A DNA stretch of 64,000 nt from Paramarasmius palmivorus (GCA_037176845.1 JAYKXP010000202.1:1-64000), one strand, 5' to 3'; positions 1 to 11,432 are shown, counted from the first letter of the stretch. Program-made: numbers and translations. The notes: generated from the sequence alone by a model not told the origin.

Positions 1-150
1 ACCGGTACTGATGCCGATGATGAAGATGTATAAATGTTAGTTGGAATAGAACGTACCTTGTTCACTACCGACTATTTTGACGACGAACTCGGGCAAAAAA
101 TTGAGTTGAAGGTAGTGGTACATTAGACGACGTGTGAAGAACAAAACGAT

Positions 151-1163
151 CTACGAGCTATGAGTGACCAGTTCCGTCCGAATACCCGTTTCCATCTCGA
201 ACACAGCTCTAGCTCGTTGGCTGCTCCGAGCCAGAATGATTCGGACAGGGGCCGAGCTTCCCTGAGAGTTCATGGACGCCAACGCATACTCCCTAGTAAT
301 TGGACGTCAGACATGTACATGTGACTGCACGAACAACGTACAAGCAAAGATGACGCCGGTGGCCGTTTGCATGAACGACGTAGAGATGCCATCCGTCGAG
401 TTCGGGGCGTACAGACGCATTGCGTATGCTGGAAATGTCCCTGGGGGCTATTGGTGATGCTGTGGAGGATGCACGAGCCGTGAGGGCGGCAGAGATTGAA
501 GTGTTGTCGTCGTTAACTACGTCGTTGTCATTCCTGCGCCTACGACGTGGTCGAAATCGTGGGTAGGCGGTGATTATCTCGTGATACACCAAGGCAGCTT
601 TGGCAAGTGAAGCTGCGGCGTAGGCCCTGGCATCCAACTCCTCCTGGGCTGCTTGATGAGCCAAGTCATCTCGATGGTATCGAATACAGAGCTTGCGCCA
701 AATACGACGAGCGTCATCGAGGTTATCGGCACCTCGTAGAACGCATTCCCCTGCTTTTGGTGTTCCGTTGGGGAATTGTGAAGTTATCACGCTAGAACGA
801 TCGAGAAAAAATTGAGCTATTTTCTTTGAGAGTGAATATAAGTATGATTTACCGGGAGTCGCGATAAAGACCAGGCTTCAGATGGATTTGAGGCTGGGGG
901 GTTAGAAGGACGTACCAGCTATGATCTGGTTGATACACTGGAAGCGGGTGTTGCATTTCCCCAAAAAGCTGAGGTTCACATGAGTGTGAATCATATTCAG
1001 GAGCAAGTCGGACTTGATTGGCGGCTTCGCAGAGCTTGCTGATATTCCATCCAAAGGTTGTGTCGGCGTCGCTGTCGTCGTCGTTGTGGTTCAAGGACAT
1101 CGTGATCTGATGACACGTGTGACCGTGACAGTGTGACTCAAAATTCCTGTCGCTCACCTCCAT
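151..1163 (-). CDS. hypothetical protein, three exons, 3' end ambiguous
   Basis: I do not recognise the family. Three open blocks join in frame: exon 1 853-1163, exon 2 342-791, exon 3 151-292. The introns are 792-852 (GTAAAT...TTCTAG) and 293-341 (GTACGT...TACTAG). The product would be 300 aa if it starts at 1163; a second in-frame ATG at 1100 begins MSLNHNDDDSD and may be the true start. The first part is Asp-rich. The middle, residues about 105-165, is helical with an RRIWRKLCIRYHR stretch. A basic RPRRRRR patch follows. Reading through, the stop is TAG at 151-153. However, the sequence below it (35-150) is also open and ends in a good donor (GTACGTTC), so this stop may be spliced out and the gene may continue past the window edge. 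It is divergent from the gene at 1800. No function is proposed. Confidence 0.5.
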
Positions 1164-1799
1164 CTACCTCCATGCGGTTCGCTCTTTCGCTTTGATCAAA
1201 TGGGCTTTCTGAGCATCAAGTTGTTGAAATGAGGATTAGTTGAACCAAGTAAGTGGATCTCACCGCTGAACTTGCTTAGACGGGATTGACAGAACATGGA
1301 CGGACCTCATTAGTAGGTCCAGCCAGCTATCGAACGAATTATTAGAACGGAGATTTGTTCCAGTGAAAACCTCAATGAGGATTCCTTACCGGGAGATTGG
1401 TTCCTGGATCCGGCAGTATTGGAAATAGTCAGTTGGCGAGTGGCAAGTGGGAAGAGAGGGACATTGAAGATTTCACAGTGCCAATTGTTGTCCGTCTCGA
1501 GCAGGACCAGGATAGTCTACGTGTTGGAAAAGAGAACGATTGAGCGGAAAGTAGATGAAAGGGTAAGTAGAAACTTGGTTGGCGGTCGAATTGCACGCGT
1601 AATGATATTTGCGTTTGGAACAGGAAAAACCGTTCAGATCCCGAATCGCGATCGGTGGTGTGGTCCTTATGGGTATGCAAAGATGACCCTTTGACGCCAG
1701 AATCGCGTTGTCTGGGACGGCTCACCTTTTTGCACTTGGTCTCCCTTACCGCGAACATTATTTTCCTTCTTACCAAAGGCTGCGAACTATCGTTTTGCT
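1164..1799. other. intergenic region between divergent genes
   Basis: About 640 bp between the start codons of two divergent hypothetical genes. It presumably holds both promoters. The open frames inside it (for example 1419-1694 + and 1429-1776 -) overlap each other and have low-information translations. I see no clear TATA box, repeat or RNA gene. Confidence 0.4.
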
Positions 1800-4755
1800 A
1801 TGTCTATTGCCACCCACTCATCCCCCAACAATCCACCGTCCAGTGCTTCTGCATCGGATACGCGTCTCTCTGACCCCCAGGATTCCTCGGCATCGGCTCC
1901 GCCTACCTCGTCGTCGCCAGCAATGCAGGTACCACCGCCATCAGCTCCTCCGACCGCATCTTCGCCTCCTGCTGCCGCTGATGCTGGGAACGTTCCCACC
2001 AAGCCAGCTGGGGGTGTTCAAGCGGAGAACGTGGGTGAAGTCGAAGAGGACGTCGATGATATCGTCGACGATGCGGGACCCAAAGGACGAGGAAAACCAA
2101 GTAATTTCACTGGTCAACGTCTATTGGCTATGCAGAAAGGGCTGAAGGATTACATGGCTCTAAAGACGCGCAAGGAGAGGAAAAAATTCTGGCCAACCTT
2201 CATGGCAGAATTAATGGAGGAGTTTCCATTATCAATGTACCCTATTCCCAAGTCGCGTCTCACATCCCGTGAGAGCTTCGTGGAGAAAACGGATGCGGAG
2301 ATTGAGGCTCTGACGCCGGCAGATAAGACTGCCTATGAAAAATCGAGGAAGGCGGCGAAGTTAACTGACGAGGAGTTATATCTACAGGTACGTGACTGGT
2401 GCATCACTGGGACGTTGCGGTTGATAGTGTTTCCTTAGATGGTCAAGGACTGGATATTCTGGCAGCAGACCTGCGCCCGCAAGTCAGAAGGTGGACTTAC
2501 GGGTGTTATGTTTAGGGCCGAATTGGAGAAGAAGAAAAAACAGGTCAAACCCCGTTTCAACCAGTGGGTGATGAAGCACGACCGGTACAAGGGCCAAGTG
2601 GTATCGCGTTCGTCGGAGACTGGGCGTTTAGATCGGCTACAGTCTCGAGCAGATGCCGTCAAAGACGTTTTGCTAGATCTTCCTGAGGACGATATGGTGG
2701 CCTTGAGGGAAGAGTACGATGCTATGATTAAGGCTTTGGACGTTGAGGATGATGATGAGGGAGTGGCGCCTGATGTAGCAGAGCAAAGAAGGCACGTGAA
2801 CGTCTTGTTTCAAGTAGATGACTGCTAACTGTTTTTTGGTTGGTCTAATAGTCGTCGGAAGAACTTCGGACCCTTGGCGCAAGAAGTTTTAAACATCTGG
2901 CGCAAATTGACTGGCCTCAATATGACGCTGTTGGCGGGCGAATGCCTGGATGGCGACACGGACTACGACTCCTGCGTGTAAGTGATAGATACTTGCGACC
3001 AACGGCTGAGTTAACTGATCTGGATGATTTAGGGTCTTTGCTAAACCAGACGACTGTGTTGACATGGACGAATGTGAGGGGGTCGATTTCGATCGATTCT
3101 CGAACACTTTCCTGATGTGGTTGAAGACCATACATTCCAAAACAAACCCGGGTTCCAATCGTACCGCACAGTCCGCGTCGGTCGTGTCACTTACAACGCC
3201 CACGCCAAGTGTACCGAAGTTGAGCTCAGCTCCGGATCCGGCAAGCAACTCCCAAGCTCCGTCAAATATACCAACGACTACAGCTCGTCAGCGTAAAGGC
3301 GGCAAACAAAAGGGCAAGAAGGCTGCTATTGGTGATGAAGAAATGAGTGAGGTGGAAACGACGGAGCCTTCAGACCCGAGTGATATGGGGTCTGAGTCCG
3401 AGGACGATAGAGTCGACGTCGGGAGAGAGGTTACCGTGGTTCGTGCTCCCGTTGACAGCACTGGTCTTTGGGAGAAGAACGAGGAGGGCCTGCCAGAACT
3501 GAAGGTTGCCATGCGCGAATTGACCCGTGAACAGCAGGCCGCATTTCGTCATGAATGCGCATCAGCCTTGGGGTTGACCAAAGCAGTCGAGGAGCTGAAG
3601 GAGGATATCCAGAGGAGTAAGAAAACAAAGAATTCGTCGGGTTCCAGGCACAGAGGCTCCAAACCGACGAGGAGGTCGGAACGTATTCAGGCGGTGAGTT
3701 ATGAGCATTTTGAACGTGAACGTTTCTAATTCGTGTTGCAGACCGAGGAGCGTCGAGGTGAGGAAACAGAGGAAGTTCATGGTCCGGTCGACGATGAGGC
3801 TCAGCAGATCCCTATGTCCGGTCGGGGTGCAGATGCTGAAGGGGATAACGATACGAGCGGAAAGGAGGTCGTAGTGGAAGGATCACAAGAGATGGATGCA
3901 CCACCTGCCGCTCATCGTTTGATTCCCAGCATCGACAACGTGGAAATACTGCCGGCATGGGTGAAGGCAGTGGTCAACGGCCATGCTCAGCTGGACATGC
4001 CGCATATGGAAGGTTGGGCTCAATTCGACATCACCGGTTGTTCGACGCCGTTTCTGAGGGAATATGGGGGTTGGTTGTTGGGCCCGAAGAACAAGAAGCG
4101 TCCGGAGGCGTGGTCGGTGGTGGTATACAAGTGGATTGAGTTGGAGGAGTTATGGAATCATGCACAGATCGTGGCACCGGTGAGTTCAGCCGAAAACCTG
4201 CGGAATCACGCTGACGAGATACGTCTAGGGAGCACAGGTTAAATTGATGAAGAACAGGCGCCCAAATGGTTACCTGCAGTGGTTCAAGTATGGACGCCTC
4301 CGCTGGGAGGAACTGGTACCGTCTGAGGTGCAGCCAGAGACCCTGGCGAAGGAGTGGTGGGTTTGGTGGTCCCGAGTGGTGAATCCTAGATGGAGACCAA
4401 GGGCTGAGGACATGGTAATGCCAGGAGGAAATGGGAGCTGGGAAGCAGTGCGAATGCCAGGAAAAGACGGGTTTGTTCTGCTTTTGGTTTCCTTGCGCTG
4501 GTGGTGTGACTTGCTGGATCGTCCTGGAGCGGATTGTCTATGGCTGGCTACGTTAAAATCGGTGTATTGGACGCTCGAGGAGCTGCAGAAGGATGCCAGG
4601 TGAGTTTCAAGGCTTGCAGAGAGACATAAACTGATGCCGGATCTAGGTCGTTTACAGAGGAAGGTGAATCTGGGGCGGATGACGAGCACGACGAGGCTGT
4701 GGAAGGAAACAAACGGTTGGTTTTTTTCTGTATGCAGCGAATTTTGCTTTCCTGA
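1800..4755 (+). CDS. agaricomycete-restricted hypothetical protein, seven exons
   Basis: Exons 1800-2387, 2439-2791, 2852-2977, 3033-3693, 3742-4179, 4229-4599 and 4647-4755 join into one frame of 881 aa. The N-terminus is a Ser/Pro/Ala-rich disordered tail. It is followed by a basic helical block (KGRGKPSNFTGQRLLAMQKG, about 98-117) and a Trp-containing segment (RKERKKFWPTFMAELMEEFP). Exon 3 carries IWRKLTGLNMTLLAGEC. This matches a layout I know from many uncharacterised agaricomycete proteins, where a TG-x-x-x-TLxAG block follows a run of charged helices. The middle is acidic and low complexity, and the C-terminus is Trp-rich (KEWWVWWSRVVNPRW). Intron 2 has no usable GT donor that keeps frame. 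A GC donor at 2792 (AAG|GCACGT) does, giving a GC-AG intron of 60 bp; the alternative is a frameshift. Function unknown. The family often occurs in many copies per genome. Confidence 0.65.
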
Positions 4756-5169
4756 TGACCTTGGAAATAGTACGAAAACTCAGTGGGGTGGTAGAGACCG
4801 GAAACATCGTCGTCGATAGTGTTTGCAGGGCGGTTGGTGTATTGAATTCGGACGCGTACAACAGACACTTTGTAAAGTATCCCATCATGGCGTGTCACAA
4901 TTAAAAAATGTGGGGTGTGACAGTAGTTTCTATTTATTCTATTAATTGGAGGAGCGTGACTTATCCTTTCCTAATCGGGAATTAGCAAGAAACACCACAA
5001 TCTCAATGTTTGGTACAGTCTGGGATCTACCCAGAAACTTTGCAATATGTTCCTGGGTTATCACCGACAAACTTTGTAAAGTCCCAGCTCTCACGGGTGC
5101 CACAAAACCGTGATACAATCTTTTGCGGCCCTTTGACACTTCGCCAGCTGAGGTAGTCTCCGGTTATGG
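4756..5169. other. intergenic, nothing recognised
   Basis: About 410 bp after the stop of the preceding gene, before recognisable family A repeat sequence. It is AT-rich near 4,930-4,960. The short open frames here have no support. Confidence 0.4.
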
Positions 5170-5568
5170 TAAGAGCGGTCTTCTGAGAACGTCTTGACCC
5201 AAGTACGCCTCGAGTGACCGAAGAACGATGTTTTGAGGACGAGCCGACGAGGTGTTGGTGGTTGTGAAGAGAAATGAAAGGCGTCGCGACGGTGAGCTCT
5301 AGTGCACTGTCTATGCAAGCTAAGCTTTCCATTCATGCTGGAAGAATTGCTACTTACGTAGAAAATCGCTTTAATTGTGTTTGCAGCCTAGTCATGGTTC
5401 TGCATCGCTAATCCAAGCATACGGGATGCCATTATTACCATGAGGTATTGTTGTTGATTTTGACCTTTCGAGACTACCATGCTTCAAGCATGACACGGGC
5501 ATATTGGGTAGCTTCAAGACGGAAAGAATATCGAGGCTATGGGAGCATGGAATGAGTTGGGGCTTGGT
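5170..5568. repeat. family A repeat, copy 1, left part
   Basis: Aligns by eye with 37,120-37,509 in the same order. Shared blocks are GATGTTTTGAGG, a GGTATTGTTG/GGTATCGTTG block followed by TTTGACCTTTCGAGA, a CATGCTT(C/G)AAGCATGA block, and a final GGCTTGGT. The sequence continues at 8,350 after an insertion. It is degenerate, with no intact frame. Confidence 0.6.
5561..5568. other. target-site duplication, left (GGCTTGGT)
   Basis: GGCTTGGT precedes the left TIR and recurs directly after the right TIR at 8,349-8,356. The paralogous uninterrupted repeat at 37,502-37,509 has the motif once and then continues with AGAATCCTTGAAAACGCACC, as the right flank does here. The duplication is 8 bp if the last G of the right TIR is counted, otherwise 7 bp (GCTTGGT). 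Confidence 0.75.
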
Positions 5569-5852
5569 CACCTTTGGTTCCCACCGTTGGCGTCTGATTA
5601 GACGCCACGAACAAATCGTTCGGGGCAATCAATCAGACGTCAAATCGGTGAAAAAGGCCGCACCTTGCAGCACCTCTCTACCGAACCCGCCGCACCTCTG
5701 TCCGCACCTCAAGATCCTTCAAGTCTCACCAAAGGCCTCCTTCTCGTGACCACTGTCGGCGCTTTCCGGGCCTCGTTGTCCACGTCACCTTCAACAACTG
5801 CATCTCTCACGCGCTCTCGTCATTGTCACCGCGTCGTCGTCGCCCTCATCAA
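5569..5852 (+). repeat. left TIR of the 2.78 kb element
   Basis: Reverse-complement match to 8,055-8,349. It contains a perfect hairpin at 5,588-5,607 (8-bp stem TGGCGTCT/AGACGCCA, 4-nt loop). The right arm has a small extra stretch (CCACCAACATCAACC) missing here. Confidence 0.75.
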
Positions 5853-6154
5853 CAGCTGGGACAAAGTTGGGATATGGTGAGGATATGGGTACATGGATTA
5901 CTGGGTACGTCTCCAACTATTCAAATACAGTCTCGTATTAATCGTTCTGGTCCAGGACTATGATCAGTTACGAGTTCTACTATCTAGGTGTACACTACAA
6001 GATGTCGTCAATAAAAATTTTCCCTCTATCCTACCAGCACTATGACATGAAGACCGAGTTCAAACGACTATGCCACAATCCTTTCTTCCTCGAACCCAGT
6101 GCCCTCTGCTACATTATGATGTACACCATCTATTGTTATATCAATGTTATGTTA

Positions 6155-6877
6155 TTATAGTTCACCATTAATTACAGCGCAATGAATCCTATTTTGATAC
6201 TTAAGCTTGCCCATCATATGTTCTTCCTCCAAGCAATCGTCGTAGAAAGCCAGTTGTATGTCGTTGATAGAACTTGAAATGGAACGTGTTCGGTGGATAA
6301 CGGTCTCTACCTCGGTGTAGTATTGTCTATTGCCGTATTGCTCTAGCAGAGTACTTGACAAACAGTTCAATTCAGCAATCATGTTATCGAATAGGCGACC
6401 AGGTTTTTCAAGAGGGGACGGCACAGTGCGAGGGCCCGCAACCCATGCACGATAGTCTTGATACAGAGACTCGAGGTATTCGGCTGGTGACACAACAGTC
6501 AGCTTGTGGATAGACTGAGCTAATTCACAGACACGATGGATCGGATGGCTATAGGAGTGTCAATGAGGGTTGTGGATCTGGAATAGAATGTATGGGTAGC
6601 GCACCTTTGCCCACCCCGTCTCTGCTCCTGCCGTTCTATCATATGGTTTTCCAACTCTGTCCAGGCTTTTGATAGGTTTTGTTGCCTAAAAGAAGTCAGA
6701 GAAGAACTATTGAGCATTGCAGGTATCCGCGTATTTTTCAAGCTCCAATTGATGTTGTCTTGACTCTCTTCGTTTCGCATTAATCGAATCCTTGCTTTTG
6801 GCATAATGACGAGCCGCTTTGAGTCGATCGGCTTTGTGTCTGGCTTCTTTGGTGGTATATGTTCTCCTTCTGGGCAT
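6155..6877 (-). CDS. small basic-domain hypothetical protein (element cargo)
   Basis: Exons 6765-6877, 6605-6685 and 6155-6548 join to 195 aa in one frame. Intron 2 (6549-6604, GTGCGC...TATAG) is canonical. Intron 1 (6686-6764) uses a weak GTCAAG donor but is required for frame. The N-terminus is a Lys/Arg-rich helix (KADRLKAARHYAKSKDSINA, residues 15-34). This resembles the KxRxYYxKNxxxINxxRR start of a lineage-specific family of short agaricomycete proteins of unknown function. The C-terminal 110 residues are helical (SPAEYLESLYQDYRAWV onward). There is no signal peptide or membrane segment. The gene lies wholly between the element TIRs, so it moved or was copied with the element. DNA binding by the basic helix is only a guess. 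Confidence 0.6.
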
Positions 6878-8054
6878 ATCGTTCAGAGAGAAGGAAAAGA
6901 GTAGGTGAGGTGAGGTGAGATGATAATTGTAAGAGCAAAAAGGGCAAGATACACTACTGCGTAAAGTGATCAGCTTTGCTAAATTCATGGTACAGTCTTA
7001 CCGTTTCAAATAACACCACTTTTGAATATGTTGTACGGATAGCATCTTAGAACTATTCTCTAAATTTTGGCAGTCTAGAAATGAGTATCAGGGACTGTAG
7101 AATTTTTTTTAGTATTTTCGACGAATAAACGAGTGATTTCCGCGGGCGCTCAGTGGGCGTCAAGACAGTTCGTTTACAGTTGCACAAAGATTCAGCCGAG
7201 CGTGAGGGACAGAACATGAGCAAGAGCAACTCGAGTAATATATTCACGAGTAGTAAAGTATACAAGAGGACAGTATAGATGGTATAGCGCTGAATGAATG
7301 ACAAATGCAAAGTAAATAACATGGAGATGATTTGGGTGGTCAGAGACTGAGCTGGGGACTACGCAGTACTGGTTTATGTTGACGGACCAGATACCCTTTC
7401 ACATCAAGCACCTTGGGGACTGTTTTTCTTGAGCGCAATCTTGAGTGCAAGTATATAAGGGTTGAGACAGCAAGGAATAGTCGGCTCATGAAATTGTAGT
7501 CAAAGGCTTGACCAGCTTGGGTTTGCGATGGCGATTAGACGCAGGGATCTGAAACCGAAGGAGATGTTCAGCGAAGCCAACAGATGACTGGGGGTAGACA
7601 CGCACCCGCAGCCCAGTTTCGTCTCGGTGAGGGGTTGTGTTCTTGCCGCAGCTCTTGAAAGTTTGAAGTGAAGACTGGAGTGTACACTGAAGAGATGCAA
7701 GCACTTGTCCAAAGCTTCTCGCACACCCTGGCTTATAGCTAAGGGGGATTAGCATAGTTGAGTGACATAGGAATCAGATACGCACCTTTGACCTTTTTTT
7801 CATACTCCTTTTTTCCTCACCAGCCTTCAACAGTGGTTGCCGGAACTCGTTATCTCATCTGCCTACCCACAACGACATCCTACCCCGAGATAGCAGTTGA
7901 CCTTGAGGGGTGTTGCAAGACCTCTTCGTTTAGGGTGTGGTGAGAGAACGGACTAGGACCAAGTGTATGAGATTAATTTTTCTGTTCTGGAAAAATAATA
8001 GAACGTGCCATAGCAAATTGCGACCAATCAATACTGACTGAGCAACACTGAACG
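6878..8054. other. interior of 2.78 kb element, no gene recognised
   Basis: About 1.2 kb between the cargo gene start and the right TIR. The longest frame (7,486-7,755 -, 89 aa) has no recognisable motif, and an overlapping frame is also open. The promoter of the cargo gene is probably just right of 6,877. Nothing else is supported. Confidence 0.4.
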
Positions 8055-8349
8055 ACGACGCGGCGACGAAGGGACGATGACGAGAGCGTGTGAGAAAGGT
8101 GGTTGATGTTGGTGGGAACGTGGTTGAAGGTGACGTGGACAACGAGGTCCGGGAAGCGCCGAGGATGGTCACGAGAAAGAGGGCTTTGGTGAGACTTGAA
8201 GGATCTTGAGGTGCGGACAGAGGTGCGGCGGGTTCGGTAGAGAGGTGCTGCAAGGTGCGGCCTTTTTCACCGATTTGACGTCTGATTGATTGCCCCGAAC
8301 GATTTGTTCGTGGCGTCTAATCAGACGCCAACGGTGGGAACCAAAGGTG
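8055..8349 (-). repeat. right TIR of the 2.78 kb element
   Basis: Inverted copy of 5,569-5,852. The hairpin is conserved perfectly at 8,311-8,330 (TGGCGTCT/AGACGCCA). It is followed directly by the second GCTTGGT duplication copy. Confidence 0.75.
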
Positions 8350-10520
8350 GCTTGGTAGAATCCTTGAAAGCGCACCAGAATTTAGTCGATCTGCCGGCTT
8401 TGAGCACCGACGAAAGAGGTCATGGTGACGCGTGGTTTTCTTTATAAATATAGGTTACTGTAAGAGTGTGCTATGGGATGTAAGGAAGACGTACATACCT
8501 GTGATGGATTAGCCTGAGAGCTTTCGATGGTGGTGGTCAATGTGGAAGAGCTTTTGCCGCCGGCAATTGGCTTTCCTCAAAACGACCACCATTGGATGAT
8601 CGCGTTTCATCCAGACCCTTTGCACTCTTTGCAAGTCTATACCAGTACGCTTAACCGGTACATGTTCATATGTTGAGTACTAATGTACCTCCCAGTAGAT
8701 CAGCACAATGAAAAAGCCCAACGCATGGCACGTTTACTTTCCGGAACAAGGTATGGCTGTTTTTCCTCGATCTTTCCGCAGTTCCTTACATCTCCTCCTA
8801 CCCAAGCATACCTACAGCCCAAAGTCTATGTGCAACGTCCTCAACAATGCAATAACCCTTTCCGAAAGGCACTCCGACACCCCTGAGCCATTCCATATCC
8901 TTCGCGTAAGCTTAACCACCTATCTTGGGCTACGCCGCATGCTCATTGTTCACCAGTACTCAGGATTCCACCGGACCACCTTTGCTCCACCCACTCCTCT
9001 CTTCCAGCTCTGTAAATGAGCTAATGCCTTCGTTGATTCCCCAACACCATCCTACGCCGATTACCTTGCTGCACCCTTTGCCCCAACCAAAGTCGCCTTG
9101 CATATTTCATCAAGGCGGAAAGAAGGTGCTGGTGTATGGTTATAAGGGTTTTCTGAGCTCTAGAGCGGTGCAGTAGAGTCCGAAATCTCGAGTATGATCA
9201 GGGTTTGCGCTCCAAAGATACACACAGGCCAGCACTCTTCCTTCAAGTCTTACCTTTTTACCGCGTTTTCCTGACGGTTTCCTTCTTACAGCTCCGGAAA
9301 AGAAAGGAACTTTGGCATCCCAGTCACATGAACGATCCCAGAACGTCTCGTTGCCCCTAAACCCGCGCACCATACCCCAGACAACACTACCAGCTCTTTA
9401 ACCTTTTTACTGCCCCCTGCGCGCCTACAACCTCCTTTCCCTATCACAACCTCCAATTCATGTGCTCGAGCTCGAACTCCAAGGTGGCGAGTTGTCACCC
9501 AAGTGCTCTTCGAGGTCGTAATGTCGTTTTACCGCTCCCGGTGCTCATTCCAACGACAGCCGGTATCTCCGATTTCGAAACCTCGTCTACACCTGGCAGC
9601 TTCTAGCTTTTGTATGGCACCAGGTGCCTCGGGATACGCGATCCGACGCATTATACCTGGAAGTTGGCGTCTAATCTGGGTTAGAGTTCCGCATTTTCAT
9701 GGTGGTTATCCTGAAGAAGACTTGCGGAGCGTGCCCTCAATCCGCCTTGGGAAATTGGCCGGCTTCCATCTTTTGGCTCCTATACTTCTAGCAAAATGGC
9801 GCATCATGTACCTACCGCGAAATTTCCCATTTACAATACCAATCCCTTAGCGCTATCACTACGTCTCGAGTACTATGACTCAGAGCTTGCTCAGAGCGTT
9901 TGCCCAGGAATCACGCTTGAAGAGCACTTTCGCTTATACGGGGTTTTTCTTTCTGGTTCGAGACGGTAGAGCCTAGCAAAGACCAGCACTCCTAGAAACC
10001 ATCAATATCGATGTTCAAACCCATCTCATCACTTCTCTGTCCTTGTATCGTGAACAGTTCCAACAGCCCAGCACGCCATTTTACCCTTCATACCAAAAGG
10101 CACCGAACAATATTGTCGAGGTTGGGTATCCCAAGATTCAAGAACAAGCTAAAGCTTACCATCTGGCCTTGCAGTTTTGTTCTCGCTGGGTATAGACGAT
10201 CTTTGGAAAGTTCGACTTTGGTAAGTACGCATATTCCTGATACTCACTGAAAGGCGCGAAACTGAACCAAAGATTCTACCCTTTTGTTAGTAGCCAGCAT
10301 CACCGGCAAGGTGGCGCGCAACAGCCCAAGTTTGAGAAAGGTTCCCGAATGTCAGATCACTGAAGACGTCAGACACAGAACGGTGTCATCCAACGATGCA
10401 GTGTTGATACTGTACGTCGTTTCCTGTCTTGCTTGAGTGCATCGCTGACTGATTCTCGCATTCTTTTGTAGGCTCAAGGTATACTTGATCATCGAAAGGA
10501 CGATGCTATGTGTTCGGTTA
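8350..10520 (+). repeat. family A repeat, copy 1, right part
   Basis: Continues the repeat interrupted at 5,568. Anchors shared with other copies are the GCCGCCGGCAATTG block at about 8,558-8,571, a CCTCAAAACGACCACC block, and a block near 9,690-9,860. The repeat also has an intron-like GTACGTCG...TTTTGTAG stretch near 10,414-10,472. Frames are broken throughout, and I find no intact gene. Confidence 0.6.
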
Positions 10521-11096
10521 CACTCCGAATAGGGATCAGCCGAGGAAAGAATTGATACAAAAACCATGTATATGTTGTACTGGATAACATGAATAACAGG
10601 ACGCATCGAAAACTCTAGCTGTTGCGGTCGTTGTGCGCGAATAGTGGGATAAAGTGTGATACCTGTATCCTTCAAACCCTTGCTTATGTCTTGAACCCGG
10701 AATACTAATCCCTTGCTATTGCGCTGAACGTTCTGAGCGCATGATATAAGATGATCAGATTGGGTATATGACAGTAGGAAGTCCGAAGAACATACCTTAT
10801 GACCTTCAGCTCTTCGAGGTATCGTTGTTCGGTCCTCTGAGCGACGTCCTCACGTTCTGGCTGGAAGTCTTTAAAAGACCTACATAAGTTCAAGTTTCGC
10901 GTACAATTGGTTGCGGTGGTGGTTAGATTGAGGCTGAAAGCACGTCAGACATGGATCTACACGTTTAGTTTCGATTTTAAGGGACATTTTCGCTGCTTCG
11001 AGGTGAGGACATAAATACAGGATACGATTAGAAGCGCACCTTTCCGTGTTCATGGAGGCATTAGGACTTGCGCTACGCGTGTTTTTACCTCGAGAC
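10521..11096. other. left flank of the large element, nothing firm
   Basis: Degenerate sequence between recognisable family A and the first target duplication. Minus-strand frames 10,352-10,675 and 10,705-10,893 are short and carry no motif I recognise. Confidence 0.35.
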
Positions 11097-11105
11097 GGGT
11101 AGAGC
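11097..11105. other. 9-bp target-site duplication, left (GGGTAGAGC)
   Basis: GGGTAGAGC sits immediately before the left TIR (TAGACTCG...) and is repeated exactly at 24,008-24,016, directly after the right TIR (...CGAGTCTA). This fixes both ends of the 12.9 kb element. Confidence 0.85.
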
Positions 11106-11268
11106 TAGACTCGTAACCACCCGCTGCGACGTTCGATGACAGTCGATCGAACCTCGGCGCAGCGACTGGTACAAAATCTCACGATTTTGGCAGGTCGCGC
11201 TTTTCCCACAGAGGTTGTTTTGACTTAGCCGCAAAATCGACCATCTCAGACCAACTCACTTCTCAAAC
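11106..11268 (+). repeat. left TIR of the DUF6589 element
   Basis: Compared with the reverse complement of 23,854-24,007: an outer block of about 23 bp (TAGACTCG...CGCTGC), then about 25 bp unrelated between ends, then about 83 bp at roughly 90% identity (CTCGGCGCAGCGACTGG to GACTTAGCCGC), a gapped stretch, and finally ACTCACTTCTCAAAC. Inverted CGCTGCG/CGCAGCG at 11,122-11,128 and 11,158-11,164 could form a hairpin. An inner GTTCGAT/ATCGAAC pair strengthens it on this side. Confidence 0.85.
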
Positions 11269-11432
11269 ACCTCAGATTAATGTGCAAAGTAGCTAGAATT
11301 GTCGGTAGTAATCATGCGAAACATGAGTTTAATTTTTTTTTGTGAAATTTTTGGTCCGCCCGGAGATATTCTGCTCGCAAGGTTGGATTAGGGGCTACTG
11401 TCTTGACACTTCTACCACTGCCGTCTATAGCT

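Larger units (their letters stand above)
5569..8349. mobile_element. 2.78 kb TIR element inserted in family A repeat
   Basis: The element is bounded by inverted repeats of about 285-295 bp (5,569-5,852 and 8,055-8,349), roughly 90% identical by eye, starting CACCTTTGG. It is flanked by a GGCTTGGT/GCTTGGT duplication. Three paralogous sites (37,502, about 45,650, about 27,882) show the same host sequence without the insert, so both ends are well defined. It encodes no recognisable transposase. The only convincing gene is the 195-aa protein at 6,155-6,877. A 7-8 bp duplication fits hAT-like or other 8-bp-duplicating superfamilies, but I cannot assign one. It is most likely non-autonomous, carrying a host-type gene as cargo. 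Confidence 0.75.

Noticed and set aside
7486..7755. Second gene in the 2.78 kb element
   Set aside because: Short, overlapping with another open frame, and with no motif or splice evidence.
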